This document shows positions 10,870 through 22,977 of a stretch of 64,000 bases of DNA, piece by piece; position 1 is the first letter of the stretch, and every line of letters begins with the position of its first letter. Source of the DNA: Rotaria sordida. Taxonomy: Eukaryota; Rotifera; Eurotatoria; Philodinida; Philodinidae. The stretch lies in assembly GCA_905250125.1 (NCBI GenBank), contig CAJNOL010000066.1, positions 62,001-126,000 on the forward strand. Reading direction: 5' to 3'. The notes below the pieces were generated by a model. It was not told where the DNA came from. It did not search any database and was given only the letters and a program-made list of their open reading frames with translations. A program made the position numbers and the translations under genes.

Positions 10870-12403
10870 ATTTTCTAGTGGCTATGCTGTTTCTTGTTTG
10901 CTTGTACTACATTTACAAAATTAGTATCTCATTTTGACTAACCATAGAAAAAGGTTAAATAATCATCACAAATATATAGTAGTTCATGTAAATCATTATT
11001 ATTTTGTAATTTCATACTAAATAATAGTAATTGTTTTTTTTACTCGTCTAAGAAATGGAAAAAATAGCTATTCAGACATAAGTTTAATTTTTTTGTCAAA
11101 TATATACTATGATTACAATAAAAATGATTGAATATTTCTCATTTTCGACTTATAATCTTGATCTTTCAGTTTTCTTGTCTATTAAGACGAGTAGAATTAG
11201 TGAGAATTTCATATTCATATAGCTTCCTTTCTTTTCACAAAAACATACAGAAAAAACCGGTGAGAATCTAAATCAGGAATAATCAAAACTCGAATGTCCT
11301 TCAATCAATACAAATTAACTATGGGTATGAGTGAATACAACCTTCAGCACTCTTAAAAATAGTATATAGATATACAAACTAAGTTTATAATCGTTGCAGT
11401 TTACAAGATTCCAAGTGGCATTATGTATAGAGTTTGAATGATTGATGATGATCAAGAACTATATTTGCTATAAAAGTTGTCTTAGCTCAAAAGAATATTA
11501 TACAAAATATTCATTGTGAAAAAAAAATTGAATTGACTGTAAATTATTGTAATTGTGTTATTTACATTTGACTGCATTTAATAACGAGTAGAGCAAAAAT
11601 TGTCGTAGACTCAAAGTTCGTAGATGCTGTCTTCGATGATTTTCGCTTCCGTTTCTTCGAAATGTCATGTTCGATCAAGCTGAAAAATTTTTTTATACGT
11701 ACTAAGCACCATTTGGAATGAGTATCTTTTTGTTTCTTTATCCTACTAAAACATCGAAGGTGCTCTACAAAAACGTATGGTTTGTTGAATAAAAGTTTCA
11801 CATCGATAGAATATCCTAGGCCGAAGAAGTAGAGGCATTTTTGCACTTTTTCTGATGAAAAAGTTGGTTTGAGAAAAATACGAAACAATGCTGAGTTTTC
11901 GCTAATTTGATTTTTGAAAATTCTTGGATTCCAAAAATGTACTCCGGAGATAGATAGTACTTCAGACTATACAATAGTCACAAAAATTGAAAACAAACAA
12001 CTTTATTTAAAATTTCAAAACTTAAATTTATCGTTATTCTTCGTCTGTAGATAAACAAATGAATGGGTCAATTGATATGAAAATTATCATCAACACGTTG
12101 TCTTAAACCTTGAGAATTGAGTAACAATCAATGCGCACATTCCATTGAAGGTTTGTATTGATTCCCAATTTGAAAGAAAAGAAAAAAAAAGGTTTCACAA
12201 TAACTTGTTTTGTACCCCAAGCAATTAAAACATACTTTGTTTTTTTTTCTTACATACTGACGATTCTCTTCATATTTTCTTCTGACTATTCGTTAATACC
12301 ATTTAAAGAAAATTTTACGAAATGTATGTCATATGCAAACAATCGATTTTTTCATACATTCTTCTGTTCGAACGGCTCACATCTGTCTTGTTTGTGGTAA
12401 CAA
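10870..12403. other. Intergenic, no gene seen
   Basis: About 1.5 kb between the GH128 relic and the zinc-finger gene. Frames such as 11562-11888 (-) lack protein-like composition. The last 100 bp are the probable 5' UTR of the next gene. Confidence 0.45.
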
Positions 12404-13648
12404 ATGGCATCGTCAAGCAGACCATGTACTATCGACGGATGTAAAAGTCCATCACGTACTGTATGTATATGTTGTGAAAAATGTTATTGTTTTGAACATT
12501 TAACACAACATTTTGGTCGAATTAATAATAAAATACCACCATTATCCGATAAAATAAATGGATTGGCTAAACGATTAAATAAATTTACATCTATTGAACC
12601 ATCCTATCTTGTAGCATTAGAAAAATGGCGTGTTGAAGCTCATCGAACAGTTGAACAATATTATGAATCAAAACGTCGAGATTTAGTTGATGATAGACGT
12701 GCAAAATTAGAAAAAGAAGTTGGACGTGTTCGACATGTAATGGAAAAATTAATTCGAAAACATGATGCCGTTCAACAAGATGTTGATCTACTTACACAAG
12801 ATATTCGTTTAATTGAACAAAAATTCAGTGAATTTCAAAGTCTTCGATTTACTATACATCCACTTGTTATTGATGATAGTCTTATTATTCAAGATCTTTT
12901 TCCTTTACCTACACCTTGTCGAACAATGAAATTACCATTTGATGAATTTCCAGCTTTAGCTAATAATGAAAAATATTTATTAGTACATCAACCACCAAAT
13001 ATTTCTTTACTTGATCGACATTTTTCAATTATTAAGCAAACACCATGGACTCATGATAATATTTGGGATATGTGTTGGTCATCAACATTAAGTCGATTTA
13101 TAATAGTGACAAATGAAGAAGCATTTACACTTGATCAAAATACAATGACAATGGCAAAATGTCCAATTTCATCGAATGGTGAATTAAGTCGTGTAACTTG
13201 TTCTGATTCTGCTTTATTCTTATTAACACAAGGATTAGGTCCATCTATCTTTGAATATAAACTTCCACCATCAACTAAAAATGTTAAAGAACGAAAGTCA
13301 CCCGAAACATGTGAACAATGTGAATATATTTTTGATCTTAAAGCAAATAATAAAACACTTGCAATGGTTATTTATAATACAGAAAATGATATAACACGTC
13401 TTGATCTTAAATCTTCAATAAATCTTCAACGTCTTTGGTCAGTCGATGTTGGACAAGGATTTCGTTGTTGTTTACTTCATGGTGAACAATGGATGGTTGT
13501 AGATGCTTTAAGTCGTCGACTTTATCATATTTCTAGTACTGGAAAACTTTTGAAAGCTGATAAATATGCTCATCAACCTTGGAATATTATTCAATGGGGT
13601 AAATTTATTATTGGTATAAGAACAAATGAAGCTATTAATTTATATTAA
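12404..13648 (+). CDS. B-box-like zinc finger, coiled coil and propeller-like protein
   Basis: 414 aa, single exon. Residues 8-36 hold a Cys/His cluster (C8, C13, C21, C24, C27, C29, H32, H36; wording CTIDGC...CICCEKCYCFEHLTQH) resembling a B-box-type zinc-binding finger. Residues about 45-150 are charged and helical (heptads in KLEKEVGRVRHVMEKL), as in the B-box/coiled-coil core of TRIM-like proteins. Residues about 170-414 have repeated short beta-strand patterns with W/F and D (DMCWSSTLSRFIIVTNEEAF, LQRLWSVDVGQG, NIIQWGKFIIGIRTN) that suggest a beta-propeller. No RING domain precedes it. Such multi-copy proteins are common in rotifer genomes; function unknown, possibly an adaptor. The ATG at 12404 directly precedes the finger and is the likely start. 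Confidence 0.75.
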   Translation: MASSSRPCTIDGCKSPSRTVCICCEKCYCFEHLTQHFGRINNKIPPLSDKINGLAKRLNKFTSIEPSYLVALEKWRVEAHRTVEQYYESKRRDLVDDRRAKLEKEVGRVRHVMEKLIRKHDAVQQDVDLLTQDIRLIEQKFSEFQSLRFTIHPLVIDDSLIIQDLFPLPTPCRTMKLPFDEFPALANNEKYLLVHQPPNISLLDRHFSIIKQTPWTHDNIWDMCWSSTLSRFIIVTNEEAFTLDQNTMTMAKCPISSNGELSRVTCSDSALFLLTQGLGPSIFEYKLPPSTKNVKERKSPETCEQCEYIFDLKANNKTLAMVIYNTENDITRLDLKSSINLQRLWSVDVGQGFRCCLLHGEQWMVVDALSRRLYHISSTGKLLKADKYAHQPWNIIQWGKFIIGIRTNEAINLY

Positions 13649-14479
13649 TAATTATAAACGATTGAAGCGAATCACATTGATCGTTACGTGTTGATAAAGA
13701 AATCTTCGATTATGCTCAATAACTTCCCTATACAAATACGAGCATATTAGAATAAATGGTGAAAAAAAAAATCATTTTTAGTCTTTTTTATACTAATAAA
13801 ATACCTTGAGTTTCTCTTTTTCTAGAGCAAATAAAAAAAAGATTTTTCTTCTCAAAAAAAAAAAACTGGTCAGAATAACCTCTGAAATATGGAATTCACA
13901 TCTGCTTTTTAGCCTTATTATACTAATACAAAATATATAAAGTAAAAAATTTCTAGCAGAATATAATTATTTTCCACGAATAATTGATTGTCAGAGAAAC
14001 GATCTGTCTCATTTATTTCTGCATTTCGTACGGAACTTTTTTTGTACTGTTTGTCTTATTGCTATACATTCGTTGTTTATTCATTTTCGTATTCCATTTC
14101 TCTTTATTTAACTTAGTTATTATTCTAACCATTGATTTAACTGGCAAATAAGCCTATTATAGATATCCATTATATCTTCAGCAGATCTCAACGCACTAGT
14201 ATGTATCTCAATAAGCTCAGAAACATTGGTATTGAAAGTTATAACTTGTTTATTAACAAGCACGTTCCAGCCATTCAAACTTCAACGAAAGCTTTGAAGT
14301 GCTCTAGAACAGTCAAAATCATGTCGTTCATTGCCCTTTTCTATTGCTAAAGAATTTGAAAAAATAAGTCTGACGCCCATTGTATTTGGTTGCTATGGTC
14401 CACAAACCTTCGACTTACGCTCACTATTTTCTTCGAAACTATACATATATATTAGATTCACAAAACAATCGAGTTTCTT
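13649..14479. other. Intergenic, no gene seen
   Basis: AT-rich 3' flank of the zinc-finger gene; no gene, RNA or repeat recognised before the hairpin element that follows. Confidence 0.45.
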
Positions 14480-15120
14480 ACAATGGAGGTGTTTGTGTTG
14501 TAGGTTAAATCGATTAGATATATTAAGGTCAAATGAAAGCTCTCATCGCCAAAGTAACAAGGTTAAAATATTAGCTCCCCTTGGCTTGCCTATAGGGAGA
14601 TATTTAAAGTTCAAGGTATATGAAATTTAGACATAAAAATGAATCAGAGAAGGTTTTTTCTACTATTGAAAGAATAAAATATAGTGTTGTTCGGGCCAAT
14701 TATGGGGTTTGTAGGGATGCTCTATCATATGGCCCGAATAACACCAAGTTTTGCCCTTATAATAGTAGAATTAAATTTTGCTAGTGGCTCATAGAAAATG
14801 CTGGTTCCGTGAGCTACAGGAAAAATTCACTCCACTATTATAAGGACAAAACATGGTGTTGTTCGGGCCATATGATAGAGCATCCCTACAAACCCCATAA
14901 TTGGCCCGAACAACACTATATTTTATTCTTTCAATAGTAGAAGAAACCTTCTCTGATTCATTTTTATGTCTAAATTTCATATACCTTGAACTTTAAATAT
15001 CTCTCTATAAGCAAGCCAAGGGGAGCTAATATTTTAACCTTGTTATTTTGGCGGTGAGAGCTTTCATTTGACCTTAATATGTCTAATTGATTCAACTTAC
15101 AACACAAACACCTCCATTGT
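14480..15120. mobile_element. Long hairpin (fold-back) element
   Basis: Left arm 14480-14791 and right arm 14810-15120 are near-perfect inverted repeats around an 18-base loop. The tips are ACAATGGAGGTGTTTG and its complement. Internal landmarks in both arms include TTGTTCGGGCCA, GATGCTCTATCATATG and AGCTCCCCTTGGCTTGC. The arms differ by only a few substitutions and single-base indels, so the element is recent or kept alike by conversion. If the ends are CAATGG...CCATTG, a 3-bp TTA flanks both sides, a tentative target duplication. No coding capacity. Transcription through it would give a 300-bp double-stranded RNA. Confidence 0.85.
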
Positions 15121-15655
15121 TAGTAATATATTCATGGTTTAGAAAAAAACACACCTTGTAATAACAAACAAGGTTATAATCATTGAGTATATATCATTCA
15201 AACTCTATTAGAAAAGTGATTATTATATTTTTGATTGAATTATACGATATTTCTTGCTTAATTTAATGGAGTAGTGTATTAACGCAGTAGTACTTATGAA
15301 ACTTGATAAACACTTAATAAAAATTCTATTTGTATTTACCTATATAATTTATTACTGAGTGAGTAGACATAGCATATGTATACTTACTAGAGATTACTCA
15401 AATATTTGCTTTTACAAATTAGAAAGATCGACGTCTATAAACACGATGATGATCTTTAACATAAACGAAGTTGATTAACGTACTTTCAATGCGTAAAATT
15501 CCAGAAGATTTTATGTATTTTTGAATAAAAAAAATTGATAAAACAGAGAAGGAGAATCGGTTTTTTTTAAACAATTGTATTCGTCTTACGGACATTTAAA
15601 AAAATTATTTCATAGTTAGATGAATTTATTCCAATTTATTATTATTATCCTTAAT
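15121..15655. other. Spacer and 3' flank of the channel gene
   Basis: AT-rich; a TTTATT at 15624-15629 is an AATAAA on the minus strand close behind the channel stop codon. Nothing else seen. Confidence 0.4.
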
Positions 15656-17342
15656 TCAGAAATTATCAGTTTCGGGTATTCTGAATCTATTTTGTATAAT
15701 TTTTCGAAGATTATGACATTGATAACGTATAAGTCGATAGATCATTTCAGCAATTTCCATCAACGATAGAAAACTAATACCAATCCAAAGACCTGTTTGT
15801 CCGCCAACATTAGAAAGAACATCAACTGGACTAATTGTTGCTTGTTCAGTATAGACATTGGTTCGTGTCGTGCCAGGAACAACTTCCAAAGCAACATAAT
15901 TAGATTGAATTTCTGAAGCCATTGATGTTGACCAGTTTGCAGATACAGAAATATTTGATGATTCAACAAACTTTTTTATACTATCCAATAGAAACTCAGG
16001 TGGTGCCAGAAGTGATGTTGATTCAATAATGAAATCAGTATAAGAACATTCTGGCATACAATCAGGACAATTAGTACTCCAAATAGATTTTATATTCATA
16101 AAATTTGTTCTTGCTTCATTGTAACATGGATTTGTTATATTACAAAATGATATATTAGTTGTTTTATCAGCACCTAGAAGTGCAACGGAACGAATAGCCC
16201 AAAGAAAAGGATTTCCACACTCACAGGTTTGATAACTGAAATGGATAAATTATTTAAAAGACCAATATTCAATAAATTTGATATACTTACGTATATGCTT
16301 GTATGCAGGCAAAAAAGCATTGATTTCGTGAATATCCATAATCAGGGCCGTGATATTCATCAAACATAGCTTGTAGTCCAAGAGTAACTTTATCATTGCA
16401 TGTTGTGTAAGGTGCCGACAAAAAAGTATTAATTTTTTTTGCAAAGCTCAATCTGTGATGTCGTCCAGGTGAGAGATAAAGTACTGACATTTCCACATCA
16501 GGGACTTGTGCATTGTCATGAACTAATGCTACCATACCAGTAGCTGTATATAAAATATATAAAAGAAATTTTAAAAATAAAGCGTATTATTCGAAAATCA
16601 TAATATTGTGCTTACCATTTGATAAGTAGGGTACATATTGATGCCGATGTGCATAGAGTTGTAATTTAAATATACCCATTCTTCCATTATCAGCGTTATA
16701 TCGTATACCACCATTGACGGCATTTTTTAATTTCGCATTGAATGTATAACAAGTACCATATGATGGTGTTAAAAACCAAGTAAAATTAGCCACTGAACAT
16801 GTTATTCCATTGTATTCACAGCTAATCATCATTGTCTCAAGTGGATAAAAAAACTCTTTCAAAGAATCTTCATGATTAAGTTTATAATTTATAAAATCAG
16901 CAACATATAAAGATTGTGTGTAAGTAAACTGAGTTGTATCTGTTGTATTTGTTAAATTCAATGAATTTGTATAGTTTAAAAAAGGACCAATAAATTTATT
17001 ATATTGTATTGGAGAATAATTACAAATAGTCACTGCTGGAAAAGCTTGAGGCCATTCAAACATAGTCGATACAGATGTTTGTGTAGGATATTCGAAATAT
17101 GCATGAATAGCTTGAACAATAAAATAAATCATTACACCGGTAAATATAAGTGTTGAAACAGACCAAAATATACGATTTGGTATACTTTGACTACGTGCAA
17201 TACCAGGTAAACCATGTGTTGAGGTATTTAAAGAAAATTCTTTAATAATCGAACCAGGTCGTTGAACTGTTGGAAGTTGTTTCAAAACTTCAGGTTTTCT
17301 TGAAAAAATATTTGTTGCATTCTTAATCGTTGCGTCGAACAT
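15656..17342 (-). CDS. Degenerin/ENaC/ASIC-family sodium channel (FaNaC-like)
   Basis: 519 aa from three exons on the minus strand: 17342-16616, 16543-16291 and 16235-15656 (TAA); phases agree. Trimeric amiloride-type cation channel of the plasma membrane, opened by protons, peptides or force depending on subfamily. Visible: the N-terminal gating His-Gly (H43-G44, STHGLPGI), TM1 at about 57-80, the post-TM1 block FPAVTICNYSP (101-111), an extracellular domain with many Cys and N-glycosylation sites, CECGNPFLW, NPCYNEA, CPDCMPECSYTDF, and NVGGQTGLWIGISFLSLMEI (about 469-488) with the selectivity sequence GIS (479-481). The short length fits ASIC/FaNaC/degenerin members. The ligand cannot be told from sequence. 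The start ATG is the first in frame; sequence upstream is non-coding. Confidence 0.92.
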
Positions 17343-18560
17343 GTCTACTTCAAATGATTGAGTAGGACACCTCGATAAACGAAAATATTATTGAAAAGTG
17401 AAATCTGCATGGAACGTATTTATATATGTGTTTTTTTTAGTTTCTGCGTTACCTGTATTGAATTCATTACAGCATACGATCATAATACTTATATTCTGTA
17501 AAGAAATTACATCCACTTAAATGACCTGAATAATAGTCAATAGCTTCGATGATTCGTAATTTTGCATAAATGTCATGAAATTACAATGATGTATTCTCAA
17601 TCATTAGATAATTATGTTTACGAAAAACATGTGTAATATTTATCGAAACTGAGTAGATTTCAAAAAATATTGATTATAAAACCGAACTGTCTTGTTTTGT
17701 GTCAAAAAAAATCTGACGACATCATTTGGAATTACGTAAAAATATACATTAGTATACACACAAAAAAAAACAAGTAAATTGATTGATACTACTTATCTAT
17801 TGTCATAATACAATTTACTGTTAATACTCGCGTTGAAGTGAATGAATAATTGCTTAAAAAAATTGTTTGATAATATGCTTTCATATAGAAGATATCTATT
17901 GAAAAGTAGTATGTATTTTAAATGTTTAGCCAACATTCATTTTACTTGAGCCTATCTTGAAAATTCATTGAATGATCCTAAACAAACATTTTTACATGAG
18001 ATTTTACATCATTAAGTGATTGGTTGTTTTCTTGCTGTACGACCATATGAATAGTGTTTGCTAGTGTCCTGTAGAAACAACTTTTATCGATTCTCGTTTC
18101 TGCATTCTTGTTCTCGTAATGCTTTCAGAATTCCTATTACGATCAAGACTGTCATCTCCTCAAGTTAGAAAAGTGAAAACAAAACCAATCAGGAACTTTA
18201 AAAAAAATGCACTAAAATGATGAAATGGATATAAAAATTGATGTACTGAAAATTCATTGATTATAATAAACATTTTCATCAATTTAATATCATGATTTTC
18301 ATAAAAAATGATTTTCATTACATTTTCTTGATTGAAATGTTGATTTTAATAAATGAAATTGAAATACATTAATTTTTATGTCCATCCCATGTGTTCAATT
18401 ACGATTAAACTGCAACGTAGTTACGGAGTAACTGTGATCGCAGCTGTTAGAAAAGAGATGACATGAAATAAGATTTATATTTGATTAATATTTTTGTTAA
18501 TAATTATTCTTAATCTTTAATATTTCCAATAAAACTTGACTAAGGAATATTTATAAGTGA
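17343..18560. other. Intergenic upstream of the channel gene
   Basis: AT-rich; should contain the channel promoter. No gene, RNA or element recognised. Confidence 0.4.
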
Positions 18561-18570
18561 GGAATCTGAA

Positions 18571-18677
18571 TCTGACGTCAGGTTTTTATTTTAATATTTT
18601 TATTATGAATTATTCATAATTCATGATAAAATTATCAATAATTCATAATAAAAATATTAATAAAATGAAAATCTGAT
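18571..18677. repeat. Short AT-rich palindrome
   Basis: TCAGGTTTTTATTTTAATA...ATGAATTATT is mirrored by AATAATTCAT...GAAAATCTGA around a loop of about 22 bases; stem about 37 bp with a few mismatches. Could be a tiny MITE; no clear target duplication. Confidence 0.55.
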
Positions 18678-19449
18678 CTCAAATTGGAATTCGTGACCCT
18701 CGACAACCTTCTAGCCTCTGTTTTGATTCCAAAAAAATGCATTCAGACTGTATATTCTATCCGTTGTAGCAGAAGGAAATATGAACCACATTCTCACGAA
18801 GACTTCCTTTTATGCAGTCACTCTGTGACTAAGTTTTGACGCTAGAGTGTGACCAATTACAAGTAAGATAGAGCTGTTTATGATTCGTTGGTATCAGATA
18901 CATTGGATCGTTCGATGCGAGTAATGCGGTACACTTTCGTTTATCTGCGTTGCAGTAATCGTAGTCATTCCAGCATTTTTCATTACGATCGATGCGTCGT
19001 ACTGACACGCAACTGCGACACAGTTGTTAACAAAGAGGTGACATGGAATTTTATTATCCGAAATGTCATTTCTTTCGTGTTTTTGATATAAAATTTATAA
19101 AAGTCCTGAAATTTTTAAAATTTTTATTTCATGGACAGTAAAAAATGAAAACAATGCAGAAAGCTCTCTTTTTGTGGACTTTTCGTATTTCTATGAGTTT
19201 CAATAACTTGTTGCTTCTTTTCACGGTACTTCATTATCTTCAAAGTTCAAAAATATAATAAATAATGCACAAAAAAGATGGATATTTTATTAAGCACATC
19301 ATTTTTTTGAAAGTAGTTACATTTACTGTTTGACTGGTTTTTGGATTGGTAAGTCTTTTTCAGACAACAGATGTTTGCGCGATAATGAAGTATTTCAACG
19401 AATTTATGTTTCTACGCTTATTGAATATACTGACATTCAATTGCAAAAA
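18678..19449. other. Intergenic, no gene seen
   Basis: Nothing recognised; the segment around 18960-19050 vaguely resembles 18400-18480 but too weakly to call a repeat. Confidence 0.35.
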
Positions 19450-20385
19450 TGAATTGAATAAATGTCTCATTTTCGAAAAAAAATACTTTTGACATTGGCG
19501 TTGTTTGCTGGAATAGAGCACAGAATGCAACATACAGGCAATAATAAATTGTACACGACAGTTATCATGACTTACTTAGTATTAACGGATTTCTCAAAGT
19601 CTTCAATGAAAAAAGTAATCCAAAATTTCTCATTTGCTGTCTGATTTCGAACCAGACTTAATTTCGGCAGTGAAAACAGAAGTTTGTATATCGTGTTTCA
19701 ATTAAGAAAACTTACTTTTTTATCAATTTGTTTATTTTCAGTTTCCATCATCTAGACATAAATGTTATCCTTTTCATTTTTCTCAGGCAATCTATAGACA
19801 ATTACAGGGTTTGGAGCTACAATAACATTCTTTATCTGATGAAAATTTTCGTCTTTTATGTCATAAGATGGTGGCATTGGGATTAATGCTATTTGACAAG
19901 GTGGCAAGCAGTTTTGAAGATGTAAGAAGTGCTGCTCAATGTTTACCACGATCGCAGATTTTAGAAATTACTACAATACTTTGAAACGAACTGGATATCA
20001 AATATTGAACTGTGGAATCTGTTTGGATTTGATAGTCGCACCAATAACACTTGTGAAGGTTGGTAAATATAATGTACCAACCAAATGACATTTTTTTCTT
20101 TTTATAATTTAAGGCTGTCATAATCGAATAAATAGTTGTTTGCAAAGAAACCATTCAAATATTTGGCAACTTACTAACTTTATGACAGTAGAAGAAAAAT
20201 GGGTGCAAAATATACGTCTTCAATGGTCTTCTGGCGCATTAAATAAAAAAATAAACGCACTGCAGCATTACAAAATCGAATAGATGCTTTGTATCATCGA
20301 TATAATAATTATTTACTAAGTGCATCTGATCTTCTTACTGGTCTGTCTTTCATCGTGGCGAAAAAGAAATGATGCGTCAAAAATT
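19450..20385 (+). pseudogene. FLYWCH/MULE transposase-like relic
   Basis: Pieces in order on the plus strand: HWRCLLE...STECN near 19490-19530, as in a FLYWCH zinc finger; FHFSQAIYRQLQGLELQ (19760-19815), the MULE block with the conserved CxFHF and QAI; FRLLCHKMVALGLMLFDKV; YFETNWISNIELWNLFGF (about 19975-20030); DSRTNNTCEG, then after a GT...AG intron (20056-20113) CHNRINSCLQRNHSNIWQL, equivalent to the family's RTNNxxEGWHNRLN...HPNIW; then EEKWVQNIRLQWSSG and AALQNRIDALYHRY. Several stops and frame changes interrupt it. Such single proteins of Mutator-like origin are multi-copy in rotifers. No terminal repeats found. Confidence 0.65.
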
Positions 20386-20640
20386 TTAGTTAACTTTTTC
20401 AATTGACTTATCGAGAATTTTTTGCTTGTCTTTCATCAATTTCTTATTTAATAATAAAATTCATTTACATTAAACTGTTAATTATTTTATATACCCAGTA
20501 AAATAATCTAAATGTGTTTTGATATTTTTTGTCCTCCAATATTTTTACTTGCGATATTTTTATAGTTCGACATTTGTATCTTTTATTTTTTTCCACATTA
20601 TTCCTTTCGACACTTTTACTTTCCACCAAAGTTCAGATTA
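20386..20640. other. Spacer
   Basis: T-rich sequence, nothing recognised. Confidence 0.3.
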
Positions 20641-20644
20641 CCGG

Positions 20645-20716
20645 TAGGTATAAGTAGGGTAGATAGATAGATATGTAGGTAGCATAGATAGGTAGGTAGG
20701 GTAGATAGGCAGGGAT
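20645..20716. repeat. Degenerate TAGG/TAGA tandem repeat
   Basis: Runs of TAGATAGATAGA, TAGGTAGG and close variants over about 70 bp; a simple tetranucleotide microsatellite. Confidence 0.8.
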
Positions 20717-22977
20717 GATTCTTAACTAAAGTAGTTATCTTCTACTGATGAGAAAAAAATCGACGATTTTGTATGACATGAACCCGTTGATACTCTAGTC
20801 TGCTGTTCAATGGTTGGGACGATTAATATCGTGTTCAGTGATCTCATTCCGCGATACCAAGAATTAGAGATCATATTTTGTAGTTGTTAATGATGAGGAC
20901 AATGTTGGACTTGGCAGGAAGCCAATATGGCAAAAGAGAGTATCCACGACGAATTCTGAGTCAACGAGAAAAAGAGAACAGAATACAAAAGAGAGATTTT
21001 TTGATACATTTTCTTTTGTCAGGAAAGAGAAGAGGACGTAACAGGTAGCGCTAGGATTGTTTACGTTAATCGTATGAAAAATACAACGCGATAAGACGGA
21101 GAGAAAATCTTGTAACCTACAGCTTAGACAGTTTGATTTTTTTCTATCTTGTCTTTTTCTTCTGTGCTTCTAACGTTGTGTAATTCCGACGAATAGATCG
21201 ATGAGTCAATATGAAGTGTTCACAAGACTAAACTAGTATGTTTTTTTCAGATTCATAAGTTGTGAGATGTCGTCCTTTGCTTGATATTTTGGATCAGGAG
21301 ACAAAAAAAAAATATCGGATAATCTATGCTCTGCAGCGTCTGAGAAGGACTGTTTATTGCATAATCTTAATCGACCGTGTGAAACAATACCACAATTATC
21401 TACATCCGCTGAAGTATCATCAACATCTCGCATTGAAACTCATTCTACTATTCAATCAATACAAGAAGAAACAGCTACTTCAAACGACAATCATTCATTG
21501 GAAAAAGGCCGTAATTGAAAAGCATGAGTACGCCATTTTTTGGTGTTTTGTAATTTATGAGAACGTGCTTGATTTTTTTTCATATTTATCGAATACTGCT
21601 GCGCTTAACCTTAAATGATATATTTTGATACTTTTGAACATTGTATTTATCGAAGAGATTTTCATTGGTAGATGAAACTTGTCCTATTGACGATATACGA
21701 GTAATGGGTTACAGACTTTTAATTTATTGGTTAATACTTCTGTTCAATATATCGAGATTGGAATGATATTTCTTGAAGATGTGGATGAGGGTGAATATGA
21801 GATTATCCACATTCACACTCTCACCCTCACACCTACACCCTGTGATAAGGGAAAATTTGACAAGATCTTTTATCGATCCTCAAAGAGCTTTGCGATAGTC
21901 AAGATTATATTTTATTTTTATTATGCTCTGCTCTCTTTAAATACACTTATGGTAATAAAAATTGTTCGTAAATATATGAGAAATAGACAGGAGCATGATA
22001 CCACAGCATCATCTCTTGTCGAAGAACAAAAGTAGATAAATAATTTGGTCAGAAAATAAAATCTTAGAGTCTACATCTCATACGGAAGACATTCGAAATC
22101 ACAGACGACGTCATTGACATTGTTGTGAAGATAATAAAACAGAAACAAAAAACTTCCATCTTTTCTACACTGAATGAAAGAAAAAAAAACTAACTATTAA
22201 TCTGATGATTTATTATGTGCCATAAAGGTGAAGTAATATAGTCAAATACTTCAGATACTGAAGCCTATTTTACTAGAATTATTTTACCTTTTTAATTCAT
22301 TATTGTTAATACTTTTTTGTTTCTTGTTCATTTTCTTCTGTAAAATAGTAACCGTGTATTTGTCTTGCACTTCAAGGTAAAAGTCGTTTAATAAGAAATC
22401 AAATAAAATTCATCATTTTCTAATTCCTGCATGGTATAAAAGAGGCTTATAAACAACACCTCGTTATCGGAAAGGTACAAATCATAGTCAAGGAGTCGTG
22501 ATAATGACAGGAAAACATCTATGTATAACAAGAATTGACACAGAAAAAGGGAATACAGTGACTGTGGATGTTCAGGGTCTTTCGTTACTAGTATGAATTA
22601 CTCCTAGGAGATATTTTAATGAAAGTTCGGCGAAAAGAATATAAGTTAAAGACTCGGCTATTATATTTGATAAATAGATGGCGATTACTAACGTCATTTA
22701 AGAGCCGTGAAAATGGGGGCGTGGAGGAGTGTACATCCTCTCCACTCACTAACAATTGAAAATTAGTTGCCATTCTTCAGTAAAATCAGCAAGATTTTTT
22801 GAATTTTCACTACTCTTGTGAGACACTTTCTTATACATCTCCTCCCCCTCAATTTTGGGACTCTCGTGCGGGCTCTACATACATTATCATTGACAGTCGA
22901 GTTTATGAGCTATACATGTTCTAATTTTGTGTGACAAAAATAAGTAACTTGGGAGCGATTCACTTCTCTAGACTATA
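20717..22977. other. Intergenic with a possible coding relic
   Basis: Mostly unrecognised. One frame from about 21286 to 21510 reads GSGDKKKISDNLCSAASE..., then TIPQLSTSAEVSSTSRIETH, and ends LEKGRN-stop; the Ser/Thr-rich composition is protein-like, it follows a good acceptor (TTTTTTTCAG at 21242-21251), but an in-frame TGA near 21276 and lack of a start make a gene doubtful. About 22700-22870 contains an imperfect inverted repeat (GGGGGCGTGGAGGAGTGTAC against ATACATCTCCTCCCCCTC) just upstream of the oxidase gene. Confidence 0.3.

Noticed and set aside
11562-11888. 108-codon frame on the minus strand
   Set aside because: Lys/Phe-rich, no start context, no domain and no neighbouring exons.
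12158-12400. 80-codon frame directly before the zinc-finger gene
   Set aside because: Ends 3 bp before the real ATG and has no recognisable protein; probably 5' UTR.
14789-14980. Open frame within the 640-bp hairpin
   Set aside because: Explained entirely by the right arm of the inverted repeat; the left arm does not keep it open.
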